DNA of 64,000 nucleotides from Oscillatoria princeps RMCB-10. Lineage in GTDB: Bacteria > Cyanobacteriota > Cyanobacteriia > Cyanobacteriales > Oscillatoriaceae. The position numbers were made by a program, and so were the translations under genes. The notes beneath the pieces were generated by a model. That model saw only the letters and a list, made by a program, of their open reading frames with translations, did no database searches and was not told where the DNA came from. Position 1 is the first letter of the stretch, and each line of letters begins with the position of its first letter. Shown in pieces: positions 44,407 to 53,048 of the stretch. Where the stretch lies: the NCBI GenBank assembly GCA_019359235.1, contig JAHHHT010000006.1, positions 271,758-335,757 of the forward strand, given 5' to 3'.

Positions 44407-45345
44407 TCAAGACTCCTTCACTGACACTGATTGCGGCTTTTGCGCTGGCGCAGCTGAGACATTCAACTTACCGCCAAACTTGCGCAACTCATAAAATTTC
44501 ACACCAATTTGATACTCGTACTGACTCAGCAGCCGCCCGTAAATGTAGCCGGCTCTCCCATCTAAAAAACCCAGCTGAATAAAGTAGAACAAAATGAACC
44601 GCAGAGTCGGTTTAAACGGCAGCCGCACCCACAGGTTTTTGAGAAAGCGCTTGCGCTGAACGGCATCTCCGAACAGATTGGCACCAATCGTGCCAGACTC
44701 TTCGGTTCCTGCTATCACATTGTAATAAACCCTCGCTTCCCAGTTGGAGTAACGATTGTGGCGCTCTAGCCAGTGGTAAACGTCCCGAAAATCTTCGTGG
44801 ATCATATCATTTTTCAGATATCCCACTTGGCCTTCTAAAATCACATGTTCGTGGACTTCATTGTCGCCAGTGTTGGGCACCTCTTCAGTGCTCAAGTTCT
44901 CGTAGCGTCCATTTTCATGCTTAAACAGGCGCAGATTCCAGTCAGGGTACTTCCCGCCGTGGCGAATCCAGGTGCCCAGGAAGAACACTCGCCGGTTCAG
45001 GTAGTAGCCGTTAAAGTTTGGATTCTGAATAGCCTCGGCAATCTCGTCCCACAGTTCCGGGGGGATGCGCTCGTCACAATCGACAATTAGCACCCACTCA
45101 TTGCGGAAGGGCAGGTTTGACAGCGACCAGTTTTTCTTTTTTGGCCAGCGCCCGTTAAAGTAGAATTGCACCACTTTTGCCCCGGAACTTTCTGCGATTT
45201 CGCAGCTGCGGTCGCGGCTTTGGGAATCCACAACAAACACCTCATCAGCCCTGGCCACGCTGGCCAGACAAGCTGGCAGATTTGCCTCTTCGTTCTTAGC
45301 GGGAATTAGAACTGATACCGGAATCTTAGACTGTTTGGAGGTCAT
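44407..45345 (-). CDS. Family 2 glycosyltransferase
   Basis: This 312-residue GT-A fold enzyme has the nucleotide-sugar-binding opening PVSVLIPAKNEEANLPACLA and the metal-binding motif VLIVDCDERIP. An amphipathic C-terminal region (LRFILFYFIQLGFLDGRAGY) is typical of WaaE/KdtX-like lipopolysaccharide glycosyltransferases. It should add a sugar to a surface polysaccharide at the cytoplasmic face of the membrane. It lies between an acetyltransferase and a second GT2 gene on the same strand, a set resembling hormogonium-polysaccharide (hps) clusters. The sugar specificity cannot be read from sequence. Confidence 0.9.
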   Translation of the reverse strand: MTSKQSKIPVSVLIPAKNEEANLPACLASVARADEVFVVDSQSRDRSCEIAESSGAKVVQFYFNGRWPKKKNWSLSNLPFRNEWVLIVDCDERIPPELWDEIAEAIQNPNFNGYYLNRRVFFLGTWIRHGGKYPDWNLRLFKHENGRYENLSTEEVPNTGDNEVHEHVILEGQVGYLKNDMIHEDFRDVYHWLERHNRYSNWEARVYYNVIAGTEESGTIGANLFGDAVQRKRFLKNLWVRLPFKPTLRFILFYFIQLGFLDGRAGYIYGRLLSQYEYQIGVKFYELRKFGGKLNVSAAPAQKPQSVSVKES

Positions 45346-45463
45346 GATAGGGAGTTTGAACAGAAAGTCTGGGTTGTGGACTGTTTTTTTGCCAAAATAG
45401 CTGTTTTCTTTTAGATGCCATTAATGGGGATATTCCCTTCAAAGTAACATCAAAAATCAAACG

Positions 45464-46408
45464 TTACTCTGGCTGACTGCTTGCCGATTTGGGCGGGAAG
45501 AGCATGCCGTTAAGGGCGGCACTAAGATAGCCAATCTGACCGTAGGCATACACAAAATTGTCAAAGCGTTGGGCGGGGTTGCTAAAATATTTAACAGACT
45601 TGTAAAGCCCTCGCACAAACCGTTCCCCCCCTCGCGCCAGCTGGCTAGGGCCGGCGCGACCGGCCAGCTGTTCCCGGTAGCACTCGCTGATGCCCTGCCA
45701 CCAGCCCCGCTGCAAAAACCACGACCGGTTGATGCGCTCTGGAGCGACGTTGTGGGCCACAACGGCATCAGGGAGATAGGCCACCTGCCACCCCAGCTGG
45801 AGGGCGAGTTCCGTTACCTGCAGTTCTTCATTTGATAATAACTTTTTGCCAATGCGACCGAGATTAATATCAAAGCCGCCAATTTGCTCCAGGAATGACC
45901 GGCGGATAGAGTAGTTCAAGCCTCTGGGCGTCAGTCCGGGCTCCTCGATGTAAACGACCTCATCCCCCAAGTCGTAAGCTCCCAAGTTGCCGGCCAGTCC
46001 CGGAGAGAGCCACGACGGCGGGTGCAGTCCCGGAGGCCAGAGCAAAGTGACTTTGCCGCCGGCAACTGCCAGTTTTTCGTTGCTTTGATACGCTGCGCAG
46101 AGGCGGATCAGCCAGCCAGGGCTAGCAACGGCATCATCGTCGAGATAGGCTAGAATCGCGCCGCGCGACTCTTTTGCGCCAGTATTGCGAGCCACAGAAA
46201 GACCGATTGCCGGTTCGTAAATGTACTTCAGGCGCGGGTCACAGAGCCTTTCTGCCACGACAGAGCGCGTGCGGTCATTTGAGGCATTATCTACCACCAC
46301 GACTTCAAAATCTGGGAAATCCTGTTTGAGCAAACTGTCAGTGGCAGCGCCTAAATAGGTATCCCGATTGTGGGTGCAGATAATCGCAGAAACCAGGGGA
46401 GCCGGCAT
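45464..46408 (-). CDS. Family 2 glycosyltransferase (HpsE-like)
   Basis: This is a 314-residue GT2. The N-terminus PLVSAIICTHNRDTYLGAAT and the acidic metal motif LAYLDDDAVASPGWLI are intact. The acceptor-side loop GLNYSIRRSFLEQIGGFDIN and the LLSNEELQVTELALQLGW motif (ED-like catalytic base region) follow. The C-terminal helices (RSWFLQRGWWQGISECY) resemble glycosyltransferases annotated as HpsE in filamentous cyanobacteria, essential for hormogonium polysaccharide and motility. It is the first gene of the presumed three-gene group (118 nt to the next GT). The Hps identity is likely but not proven. Confidence 0.88.
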   Translation of the reverse strand: MPAPLVSAIICTHNRDTYLGAATDSLLKQDFPDFEVVVVDNASNDRTRSVVAERLCDPRLKYIYEPAIGLSVARNTGAKESRGAILAYLDDDAVASPGWLIRLCAAYQSNEKLAVAGGKVTLLWPPGLHPPSWLSPGLAGNLGAYDLGDEVVYIEEPGLTPRGLNYSIRRSFLEQIGGFDINLGRIGKKLLSNEELQVTELALQLGWQVAYLPDAVVAHNVAPERINRSWFLQRGWWQGISECYREQLAGRAGPSQLARGGERFVRGLYKSVKYFSNPAQRFDNFVYAYGQIGYLSAALNGMLFPPKSASSQPE

Positions 46409-46777
46409 AAACTGAATCTCTAAGTAGTTGTTAGTTGCTATTTGTCAGTCGGTGCCAAAAGTGAGAAGTTATATCATGTCCTGTTGATTAACCCCAATTA
46501 GCAGCAGGGCGTGGAGGATTAGCAATGCCCTTTTGCGTGATGCCCAATGCCCCCACTCAACTATATTAGGGGTATTCAACAGAAATTGATATTACAAGTG
46601 TGTGGGGCAGCCCTTGTTGGGGAGAGCGGGGCCACCTCTGGGGATGAGGAGCAGGGGGAAGTAAACAGGTTTCTCCCCGCTTTGCTGTCCAAACTCCCTT
46701 GCCAATCGCCCCTGACCCGCACACGAGCCGACGAATAACCCATAACCCCGATAAAATCAATCTCCAGTTTAACCTTG
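46409..46777. other. Intergenic region between divergent genes
   Basis: This region contains the promoters of the GT2 gene (minus) and cobU (plus). A short TGCCC-rich repeat occurs at 46524-46556. No cobalamin riboswitch core was recognised upstream of cobU. Short open frames overlap cobU out of frame and are not supported. Confidence 0.4.
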
Positions 46778-47365
46778 ATGAACCCTGAAGTTGCACCTGC
46801 AAGGCAAGTGATTTTGGTAACGGGCCCGGCGCGGTCTGGCAAAAGTGAGTGGGCGGAAACCTTGGCCATGCAGTCGGGCTTGCCGGTACTCTATGTGGCT
46901 ACGGCTCAGGCTGACCCAGCTGATGTGGAGTGGCAGGCGCGCATTGAAGGGCACCGGCAGCGGCGCTCCCAAAGTTGGGCTACCCTGGAAGTGCCTGCCG
47001 AGCTGCCTGCCGCCATCGCCGCCGCGCCAATGGCCAGCTGCTTGCTGGTTGATTCCCTGGGAACTTGGGTTGCCAACCTCTTAGAGAGCGACAGTGCCGG
47101 CTGGGAGCGAACCCAGCAAGAGTTGCTAGCAAGTTTGCAGGGGACTTGTGCCGGTCAGGTAATTTTCGTTGCCGAAGAAACCGGCTGGGGCGTCGTGCCC
47201 GCCTATGCCGCCGGGCGGCTGTTCCGCGACCGGCTTGGCCAGATCGTCCGCCGCTTGGGTGCCATCGCCAATCCCGTTTACCTCGTCACCGGCGGTCACG
47301 CTCTCAACCTCAGCGCCCTCGGTTCGCCCCTGCCGCCTGAGAGCCAGCGCTTCCGGCAATGTTAA
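46778..47365 (+). CDS. cobU: Adenosylcobinamide kinase/guanylyltransferase
   Basis: This 195-residue bifunctional enzyme phosphorylates adenosylcobinamide and transfers GMP to it in the nucleotide-loop assembly of cobalamin (pseudocobalamin in cyanobacteria). ATG 46778 is chosen over TTG 46775. The P-loop GPARSGKSEWAE, the guanylylation His region IEGHRQRRSQSW, the CLLVDSLGTWVANLL block and VAEETGWGVVPAYAAGRLFR are all conserved in the CobU/CobP family. It is monocistronic here. Confidence 0.95.
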   Translation: MNPEVAPARQVILVTGPARSGKSEWAETLAMQSGLPVLYVATAQADPADVEWQARIEGHRQRRSQSWATLEVPAELPAAIAAAPMASCLLVDSLGTWVANLLESDSAGWERTQQELLASLQGTCAGQVIFVAEETGWGVVPAYAAGRLFRDRLGQIVRRLGAIANPVYLVTGGHALNLSALGSPLPPESQRFRQC

Positions 47366-48082
47366 AACATCTTGCATTCTTTAAAGTGTTATACTCGCAA
47401 GATTATCCTTGGCAACAGCTAGGATAGAACTGGGAGCCTTACATTCTGGTGATTTGTCACACCGGCAGCTGCTGGGGCTGCCACCCCTGTCCCTTAAAGA
47501 CAGAGAGCGAAAATTTAAGTAATATGAATATTTTTTAATTTTTGTAAAGAACGGGCGAGCGATTGATTGATTTACCCAGAGTTGGAACGTGCCGTGAGTT
47601 CGACAACAGGAGCCGGGGTGGCAGCCCAGACAAAAATGGCAAAACTGCGCCGCTCTGGGGAGCCGGAGAGTTCGGTTCTCGGGCGCTCTGGCGAACGACC
47701 GCCAGCCCCTACAGAGAGGGAGAGGCGGGATTCTTGCCTTTTATTTCGGTAAATTTTCCAAATCGTTAAGCACCAGACATAACAAAATACGGCTTCGGGT
47801 GCAGGCCACAGCGCTCGGTGAGGAGGAAACCAGTTTTGGAAATCAGAATATTAGGGCCGTTATTGATAATTTTTTACTCAAAATTACTCTAACGGCCTCA
47901 GGCGATATACAAGCAGTTTGCCTAGTTTTATTCACCCATTTGGAGGAGTGCGAAACCCCGCCTTGGCAAATTATAGATAGAGAAGCATCAATCCCCCCGC
48001 CAGATGCGAATCGTCGCATTCGCCCGCAGCCAGAAGGGGTTGCAGTCATTATTTTTTGTATTTACCTCAAGTCAAATCAGCT
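47366..48082. other. Long intergenic region, no supported gene
   Basis: About 700 bp without a convincing gene. A hairpin-forming stretch, GGCAGCTGCTGGGGCTGCC (47464-47482), lies after cobU and might end its transcript. Frames at 47563-47769 and 47799-48149 lack motifs and a ribosome-binding site and overlap each other or the next gene. Confidence 0.4.
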
Positions 48083-48634
48083 ATGGCATCCGCAACACAA
48101 GTCAGACAATATCTCGCCTATTGGTTTCAGCTGGGAAAGAAAGTTTTGATTGGCAACGGTCAGGAAGCTTTGCTCCCTGTGCCGGTGCTTAAAAGCGATC
48201 AATACAGCCGCCAATTTGAAGACTGCTGGCAGAGAATTACCTCCCCCGAATCGGGAGACTGCTACTTGGAGGGCACCTCGGAAACCATCGCCGAGCTGCT
48301 AACGCCAGAGTGGGAAATAATTCAGTGCGCTCGCTGCCCCATGCCCCTCGCCATCCGGACGGTGGGCATGCCAGCGGCATCCTGTGCGTGCCACGATTTA
48401 CCCAATTGGCCAAACACAGAGATTCCCATGCCGAGAGAGCCGGTGAGCTCTCAGAACCATCTGAACTCGATTCGCCACCGCTTACTCGCAGTGCATTCCC
48501 AGGAGGAAAAAGACGAGGATAATGGTGCCGAAAGCAAAAACCCCCCTGCTGTGGTGATTCCCTTGGAGCTGCCGGTGTGTCATAACGCCTGCCACAGTCA
48601 CCCGATCAGCAGCGATCAATTAGCGGCTAACTAA
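48083..48634 (+). CDS. Conserved cyanobacterial hypothetical protein
   Basis: This is a 183-residue soluble protein. ATG 48083 (MASATQVRQYLAYWFQLGKK) is preferred over TTG 48056. Conserved-looking blocks are QYLAYWFQLGKKVLIGNGQE, FEDCWQRI, SGDCYLEGTSETIAELLTPE and WEIIQCARCPMP...CACHDLPNWPNTEIPMPR. The paired Cys (C-A-R-C and C-A-C-H) could bind metal. The C-terminal tail is Glu/Asp-rich and variable. I recognise it as a recurrent cyanobacterial protein without assigned function. It is convergent with rnz, with a 3-nt gap. Confidence 0.75.
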   Translation: MASATQVRQYLAYWFQLGKKVLIGNGQEALLPVPVLKSDQYSRQFEDCWQRITSPESGDCYLEGTSETIAELLTPEWEIIQCARCPMPLAIRTVGMPAASCACHDLPNWPNTEIPMPREPVSSQNHLNSIRHRLLAVHSQEEKDEDNGAESKNPPAVVIPLELPVCHNACHSHPISSDQLAAN

Positions 48635-48637
48635 TTC

Positions 48638-49597
48638 CTAATTGCTACTTCCTGCCAGTTCTAGCGTCTGGCGTCGGGGAACCTCCCAAGTGAGAAAATC
48701 ATAAGCCATATCCGTATTCGGGAAGATAGCGCGGGCTTCTTGCAGCAAATCGTCGAGGACAATATCATTCCCTGGCGCGTAGCGAGGGCTGAAATGAGTC
48801 ATCAGCAGCTGCTTTACCCCAGCTCCCACAGCCACTTGCGCCGCCATCGTCGAAGTTGAGTGCAACCGGTCGTAGGCCAGCTGGGCGTCTTGATGGGCAA
48901 AAGTGGCTTCGTGAATCAGGACGTCCGCATCCCGGGCCAGCTCTACCGCCCCCTCACAGTAAACCGTGTCCGTACAGTAAGCAATTGTGCGACCCACTTG
49001 CGGCAGTCCGCAGAACTCTGCCCCATTAAATTTTCGCCCGTCCGGCAGAGTCACGGTTTCGCCCCGCTTCAGCTGGCCATAGAGAGGGCCTGAAGGAATT
49101 CCCAGCTCCTTCGCTTTTTCCACATTGAACTGCCCGGGCCGGTCTTTTTCCGTCACCCGGTAGCCAAAGGCGGTGACGCGGTGTTCCAGGCGTCCGCAGC
49201 TAACGGTGTACTCCTCATCTTCATAAATTACCCCGGGCTGGTTTTTGTGAACCTTAATCGGGTAAGAAAAATGCGTGTGGGAGTAACGCTGGCAGGCTTG
49301 CAGATAGTCACTCAGCCCACTTGGGCCGTAAATATCGATGCGGTGGGGATTGCCGGCCAGCCCGACAGTGGCTAGCAGGCCCATCAAGCCAAAAATGTGG
49401 TCTCCGTGCGTGTGGGTGATAAAAATCCGAGTCAGCTGGCTGATTTTGAGGTCACTGCGCAGGATTTGGTGCTGGGTGCCTTCGCCGCAGTCAAACAGCC
49501 AGAATTCCGCCCGCTGGGGCAGGCGCAAGGCGACGCCGGAGACATTGCGCGACCGGGTCGGGACACCAGAGCTAGTTCCTAAAAATGTAATCTGCAC
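48638..49597 (-). CDS. rnz: Ribonuclease Z
   Basis: This 319-residue tRNA 3'-processing endonuclease of the metallo-beta-lactamase fold removes the 3' trailer of precursor tRNAs. The zinc-binding motif [12 protein letters not shown] (His62, His64, Asp66, His67) is complete. Other conserved sites are [25 protein letters not shown] and [10 protein letters not shown]. The N-terminus [20 protein letters not shown] is the standard start, and the length equals bacterial RNase Z long form with the exosite arm (~150-185). Confidence 0.97.
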   Translation of the reverse strand: MQITFLGTSSGVPTRSRNVSGVALRLPQRAEFWLFDCGEGTQHQILRSDLKISQLTRIFITHTHGDHIFGLMGLLATVGLAGNPHRIDIYGPSGLSDYLQACQRYSHTHFSYPIKVHKNQPGVIYEDEEYTVSCGRLEHRVTAFGYRVTEKDRPGQFNVEKAKELGIPSGPLYGQLKRGETVTLPDGRKFNGAEFCGLPQVGRTIAYCTDTVYCEGAVELARDADVLIHEATFAHQDAQLAYDRLHSTSTMAAQVAVGAGVKQLLMTHFSPRYAPGNDIVLDDLLQEARAIFPNTDMAYDFLTWEVPRRQTLELAGSSN

Positions 49598-49906
49598 TCG
49601 CTTTGTTAAATTTCAGCAATCCTTATATCTCAGGTTAAACGCTACAGCAGCCTTGAGGGCAGGGTCGCGTGTCGCCGCGGTTTATAAATATCCGATGCTT
49701 CCCCGAGAGATTTCTCGTGAACCCGCCCCTACCCGTCACATATTTTAGCACCGGCAGCCCGGACTGGCCCGCCACGCCCCTCTCCCACCCCTGGCAGGGA
49801 ACTCGCAGGCCATCAAAAAAGCCTGACAATTCCTCGTGGAGCGCCACCTGTCTGCCAAAGGGGGGATTCTTGTTGTAGAATTATCAGCGCGTACAGTAGG
49901 ATGCTT
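49598..49906. other. Intergenic region, no supported gene
   Basis: This should hold the rnz promoter (minus strand). It contains GC-rich text without open frames that look coding, and no recognised repeat. Confidence 0.4.
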
Positions 49907-49933
49907 GATTGAATCCCTTTAAGGGATTGAAAC
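49907..49933 (+). repeat. Single CRISPR-repeat-like unit
   Basis: GATTGAATCCCTTTAAGGGA followed by TTGAAAC resembles the 3' half of cyanobacterial CRISPR repeats ending ATTGAAAC. It contains the palindrome AATCCCTTTAAGGGATT (49912-49928). Only one copy is present and there are no spacers, so it is at most a solitary repeat, 46 nt before pyk. It may equally be a promoter-proximal hairpin. Confidence 0.4.
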
Positions 49934-49979
49934 ACTGAGGGGAATCCTTTCCGCTCTACCCCGCACTGGATTTTGATTC

Positions 49980-51770
49980 ATGCAACATCTGCGTTCCGCT
50001 CTGCGCCGGACTAAAATTGTCGCCACGATTGGCCCCGCTACCAGCAGCCCCGAAGTGTTGCGGGCGCTGATACAGGCCGGCGCAACAACTCTGCGACTCA
50101 ATTTCTCTCACGGCAGTCACGAAGATCACCAGCGCAACATTCGCTTAATCCGGCAGACTTCCTTCGAGCTCAACCAGCCGGTGGGCATTTTGCAAGACCT
50201 GCAAGGGCCTAAAATTCGCTTGGGCCGCTTTGAAACCGGCTCGATCGTCCTGGAAAAAGGCGATCCTTTCATTTTGACCAGCCGGATAATTCCCGGCACG
50301 CAGCAGATCTCCTCTGTCACCTACGAGCCTCTGGCGGATGAAGTGCCGGCAGGCTCTGTGATTCTGCTCGATGACGGCAGAGTCGAGATGCGCGTGGAGA
50401 AAGTTGACCGGCTCGCCCGCGAACTGCACTGCCTCACGGTGGTCGGCGGGACGCTCTCCAACAACAAAGGCGTTAATTTTCCTCAGGTTTACCTGTCCAT
50501 TCGGGCGCTCACGGACAAAGACCGGCAGGATTTGCTGTTCGGTCTGGATCAGGGGGTGGACTGGGTGGCCCTCAGCTTCGTGCGCAACCCAGAAGACGTG
50601 CTGGAAATTAAAGAGATTATCGCTAGCGCCGGCAAGCGGGTGCCGGTGATTGCCAAGATTGAAAAGCACGAGGCGATTGAGCAAATGGAAGCCATCCTCT
50701 CGCTGTGCGATGGGGTTATGGTGGCCCGGGGCGATTTGGGGGTGGAACTGCCGGCAGAAGAAGTGCCGATTTTGCAGAAGCGCCTGATTGCTACCGCCAA
50801 CCGGCTCGGAATTCCGGTGATTACGGCTACCCAGATGCTAGACAGCATGGTCAGCAGCCCCCGCCCGACTCGCGCCGAAATTTCGGATGTGGCTAATGCT
50901 ATTCTCGACGGCACGGACGCGGTGATGCTCTCCAATGAAACAGCGGTGGGCAAATATCCGGTCGCCGCTGTGGAAACAATGGCCAAAATCGCCGAGCGGA
51001 TTGAGCGGGACAAAATTACCTGCAATGTGGCAAGCGACGCATCGGGCCGGTCTATTCCTAACGCCATCAGTCAAGCTGTAAGCCAGATTGCCAAGCAGCT
51101 GGGGGCGGCGGCGATTATGACGCTGACCAAAACCGGCGCTACGGCACGCAATGTCTCCAAGTTCCGACCGAGCACGCCTATCCTGGCGGTGACGCCTCAC
51201 GTGGATGTGGCGCGGCAGCTGCAGCTGGTGTGGGGGGTGCGGCCCCTGCTGGTTCTGGACTTGCCCTCAACGGCTCAGACTTTCCAAGCTGCTATCAGTG
51301 TGGCTCAGGAGAAGGACTTGGTGTCGGATGGGGATTTGGTGGTGATGACGGCGGGGACGCTGCAAGGGGTTGCCGGCTCAACGGATTTGATTAAGGTTGA
51401 GGTGGTGACGGCAGTGCTGGGCAAGGGCACCAGCATGGGCCAGGGGTCTGTCAGCGGTCGGGCGCGGGTGGCCACAAGCGCTGCGGAAATGGGCAATTTC
51501 AACCAGGGCGAGATTTTGGTGGTTCCCCGGACGAGTGCTGATTTTGTGGAGGCCATGCGCAAGGCTGCGGGGGTGATTACTGAGGAGGAAAGTCTGACTT
51601 CTCACGCGGCGGTGATTGGCATGCGCCTGGGTGTGCCCGTGATTTTGGGGGTCAAGAATGCCACGGGCATTATTCGGGACGGCACGATGCTGACGCTGGA
51701 CATGCAGCGGGGCTTGGTTTATTCTGGCGCAATCGGCTTCACTCAGGCAGAGCCGATGTTCTCGACTTGA
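49980..51770 (+). CDS. pyk: Pyruvate kinase with PEP-utilizing C-terminal domain
   Basis: This 596-residue glycolytic enzyme transfers phosphate from phosphoenolpyruvate to ADP. The barrel shows TKIVATIGPATSSPEVLRAL, LRLNFSHGSHEDH, the active-site signature VIAKIEKHEAIEQMEAIL, MVARGDLGVELP and ATQMLDSMVSSPRPTRAEIS. The allosteric C-domain (~345-470) is followed by an extra PEP-utilizing mobile domain (~490-590: EILVVPRTSADFVEAMRKAA, GVITEEESLTSHAAVIGMRL, GVPVILGVKNATG) with the His of TSHAAV. This domain is found in cyanobacterial and Bacillus-type Pyk. ATG 49980 has no strong ribosome-binding site. Confidence 0.97.
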   Translation: MQHLRSALRRTKIVATIGPATSSPEVLRALIQAGATTLRLNFSHGSHEDHQRNIRLIRQTSFELNQPVGILQDLQGPKIRLGRFETGSIVLEKGDPFILTSRIIPGTQQISSVTYEPLADEVPAGSVILLDDGRVEMRVEKVDRLARELHCLTVVGGTLSNNKGVNFPQVYLSIRALTDKDRQDLLFGLDQGVDWVALSFVRNPEDVLEIKEIIASAGKRVPVIAKIEKHEAIEQMEAILSLCDGVMVARGDLGVELPAEEVPILQKRLIATANRLGIPVITATQMLDSMVSSPRPTRAEISDVANAILDGTDAVMLSNETAVGKYPVAAVETMAKIAERIERDKITCNVASDASGRSIPNAISQAVSQIAKQLGAAAIMTLTKTGATARNVSKFRPSTPILAVTPHVDVARQLQLVWGVRPLLVLDLPSTAQTFQAAISVAQEKDLVSDGDLVVMTAGTLQGVAGSTDLIKVEVVTAVLGKGTSMGQGSVSGRARVATSAAEMGNFNQGEILVVPRTSADFVEAMRKAAGVITEEESLTSHAAVIGMRLGVPVILGVKNATGIIRDGTMLTLDMQRGLVYSGAIGFTQAEPMFST

Positions 51771-51929
51771 TATAGTTTGGTTGCTGGGTGACAATTTCCA
51801 GCAATCATGCTATAATGTGCGGCTGCCGGTGCCGGGGTGCAGCAGAGGCAGAGTGCCGGATTCTTGACACTGCTGCTTTTTTCCTCGCCACTTATTCCTC
51901 GCCACTTATATTCCAGCACAATCACGATA

Positions 51930-51958
51930 TTGATCTTACTCAAAAAGCCTGCTATAGT
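51930..51958 (+). promoter_or_regulatory. Promoter of tRNA-Thr
   Basis: TTGATC (51930-51935) and TATAGT (51953-51958) are separated by exactly 17 nt, and TGC precedes the -10 box. The expected start point is a few bases before the tRNA at 51969. Confidence 0.7.
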
Positions 51959-51968
51959 AAAAAAAAGT

Positions 51969-52040
51969 GCCGATGTAGCTCAGAGGTAGAGCACTTGACT
52001 CGTAATCAGGTGGCCGTGGGTTCAAATCCCACCACCGGCT
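51969..52040 (+). tRNA. tRNA-Thr (anticodon CGU)
   Basis: This is a 72-nt cloverleaf. The acceptor stem GCCGATG/CACCGGC has one A-C mismatch, and T is the discriminator. The D arm is GCTC-AGAGGTA-GAGC. The anticodon arm is CTTGA-CTCGTAA-TCAGG with anticodon CGT (reads ACG). The T arm is GTGGG-TTCAAAT-CCCAC. CCA is not encoded. The minor Thr-ACG decoder is single here, with its own promoter. Confidence 0.96.
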
Positions 52041-52045
52041 TTGTG

Positions 52046-52240
52046 TCAGCAGTCGCGGTACAGCACCCGGTCTTTTGAGCCGTGGATATAACCGGCAAGG
52101 TAGTCGGGATGCTGGGATTGCTGGGATTCGTGGGTGTACCCATCTCGGTATCCCCGCTGGAATTCCGGCGAGTCCAGGTTGGGGCTGTCCGTCTCTGAGG
52201 AGAGCAGGGGTTGGCGGGTGTCGTCGCTATTGGGCTGCAT
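52046..52240 (-). CDS. Small hypothetical protein (GYxxGY-type)
   Basis: This 64-residue protein begins MQPNSDDTRQPLLSSETDSP. AAAGGA lies 8 nt before the ATG on the minus strand. The repeated pattern FQRGYRDGYTHE ... PDYLAGYIHGSKDRV is typical of small real proteins with Tyr-Gly repeats and is unlikely in a random frame. It ends 5 nt from the 3' end of the tRNA-Thr gene on the opposite strand. No function is known. Confidence 0.5.
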   Translation of the reverse strand: MQPNSDDTRQPLLSSETDSPNLDSPEFQRGYRDGYTHESQQSQHPDYLAGYIHGSKDRVLYRDC

Positions 52241-53048
52241 GGCTGGTATCCTTTACGGGGCGGTCGGTGCCGGCTGCATTTGGCGGCTGGACATTTATCG
52301 GGCTGGGGTGGCACGTCCCAACCAACTTTGGGCACCGGCGGCGCGGGGTAGATCGTGGCTGAGGCTTTTTGGCTTTGGCGCGGCTGCAGTTGCTGCCGGC
52401 ACCGGCACCCCACAAGCCGGTTGTGCCTTTTTTATGTTAGTCCAGCACTGCCGGCGTTCAAAAGGTCTTGACAAAATACTCGATTTTCGGTAATAAAAGT
52501 GCCGGCACCCTTATCCATTTTATTTCTGGTTGGCGCAGAGCAAAATCAAAGACTGGGGGCGAGTTTACAGATATCCTGACAAACCAGCGACGATATTTAT
52601 AAACTCCGCACAGCCGGCGCACGAAACCCGTCTGACTGAAATTGCGGTGCGCCGCCGCCGGCTAAGCTATTCTGGTTTGAACCGGCAGCCCTCACCTTCC
52701 GGTGCCGACTGGTGAATCACTCTCTACCTTTTGGGAGATCCCCCAAACCGCTGAAACGCGCCGACTGGATAAACGAAAAGTTTTTAACCGGATTCACGGG
52801 CATTAGCGATTTCTTTCTTGCTGTGGATCAGCCGTTTAATCCGCAATCCCGCCCACCGGCACTCCGGGGAATTGCAGCGGTAGCGGCGCACCGGCACCCA
52901 TGCAAATTGATCGGATAATCCCTGTGCCGGCGGCGGCTGCGCTGCAATGTATCAGGACTGTCTCGGATTATTATCTGTCTAGCGGCAGAGACGGCAGTGG
53001 GGCGGGCCCGTCGCCGGGCCTCAAGCTGGCCAACCCGTTGCGTGCCGG
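52241..53048. other. GC-rich intergenic region, no supported gene
   Basis: About 800 bp rich in CCGGC/GCCGG words. Several short frames are open on both strands (for example 52530-52715 and 52712-52918) but show no motif, ribosome-binding site or plausible composition. No RNA gene was recognised. Confidence 0.4.

Noticed and set aside
46409..46777. Cobalamin riboswitch upstream of cobU
   Set aside because: No B12-box-like core or suitable leader structure could be recognised.
47799..48149. 116-residue plus-strand frame
   Set aside because: It overlaps the better-supported gene at 48083 and has no ribosome-binding site or motif.
52006..52413. 135-residue minus-strand frame
   Set aside because: It runs through the tRNA-Thr gene and overlaps the better-supported 64-residue frame.
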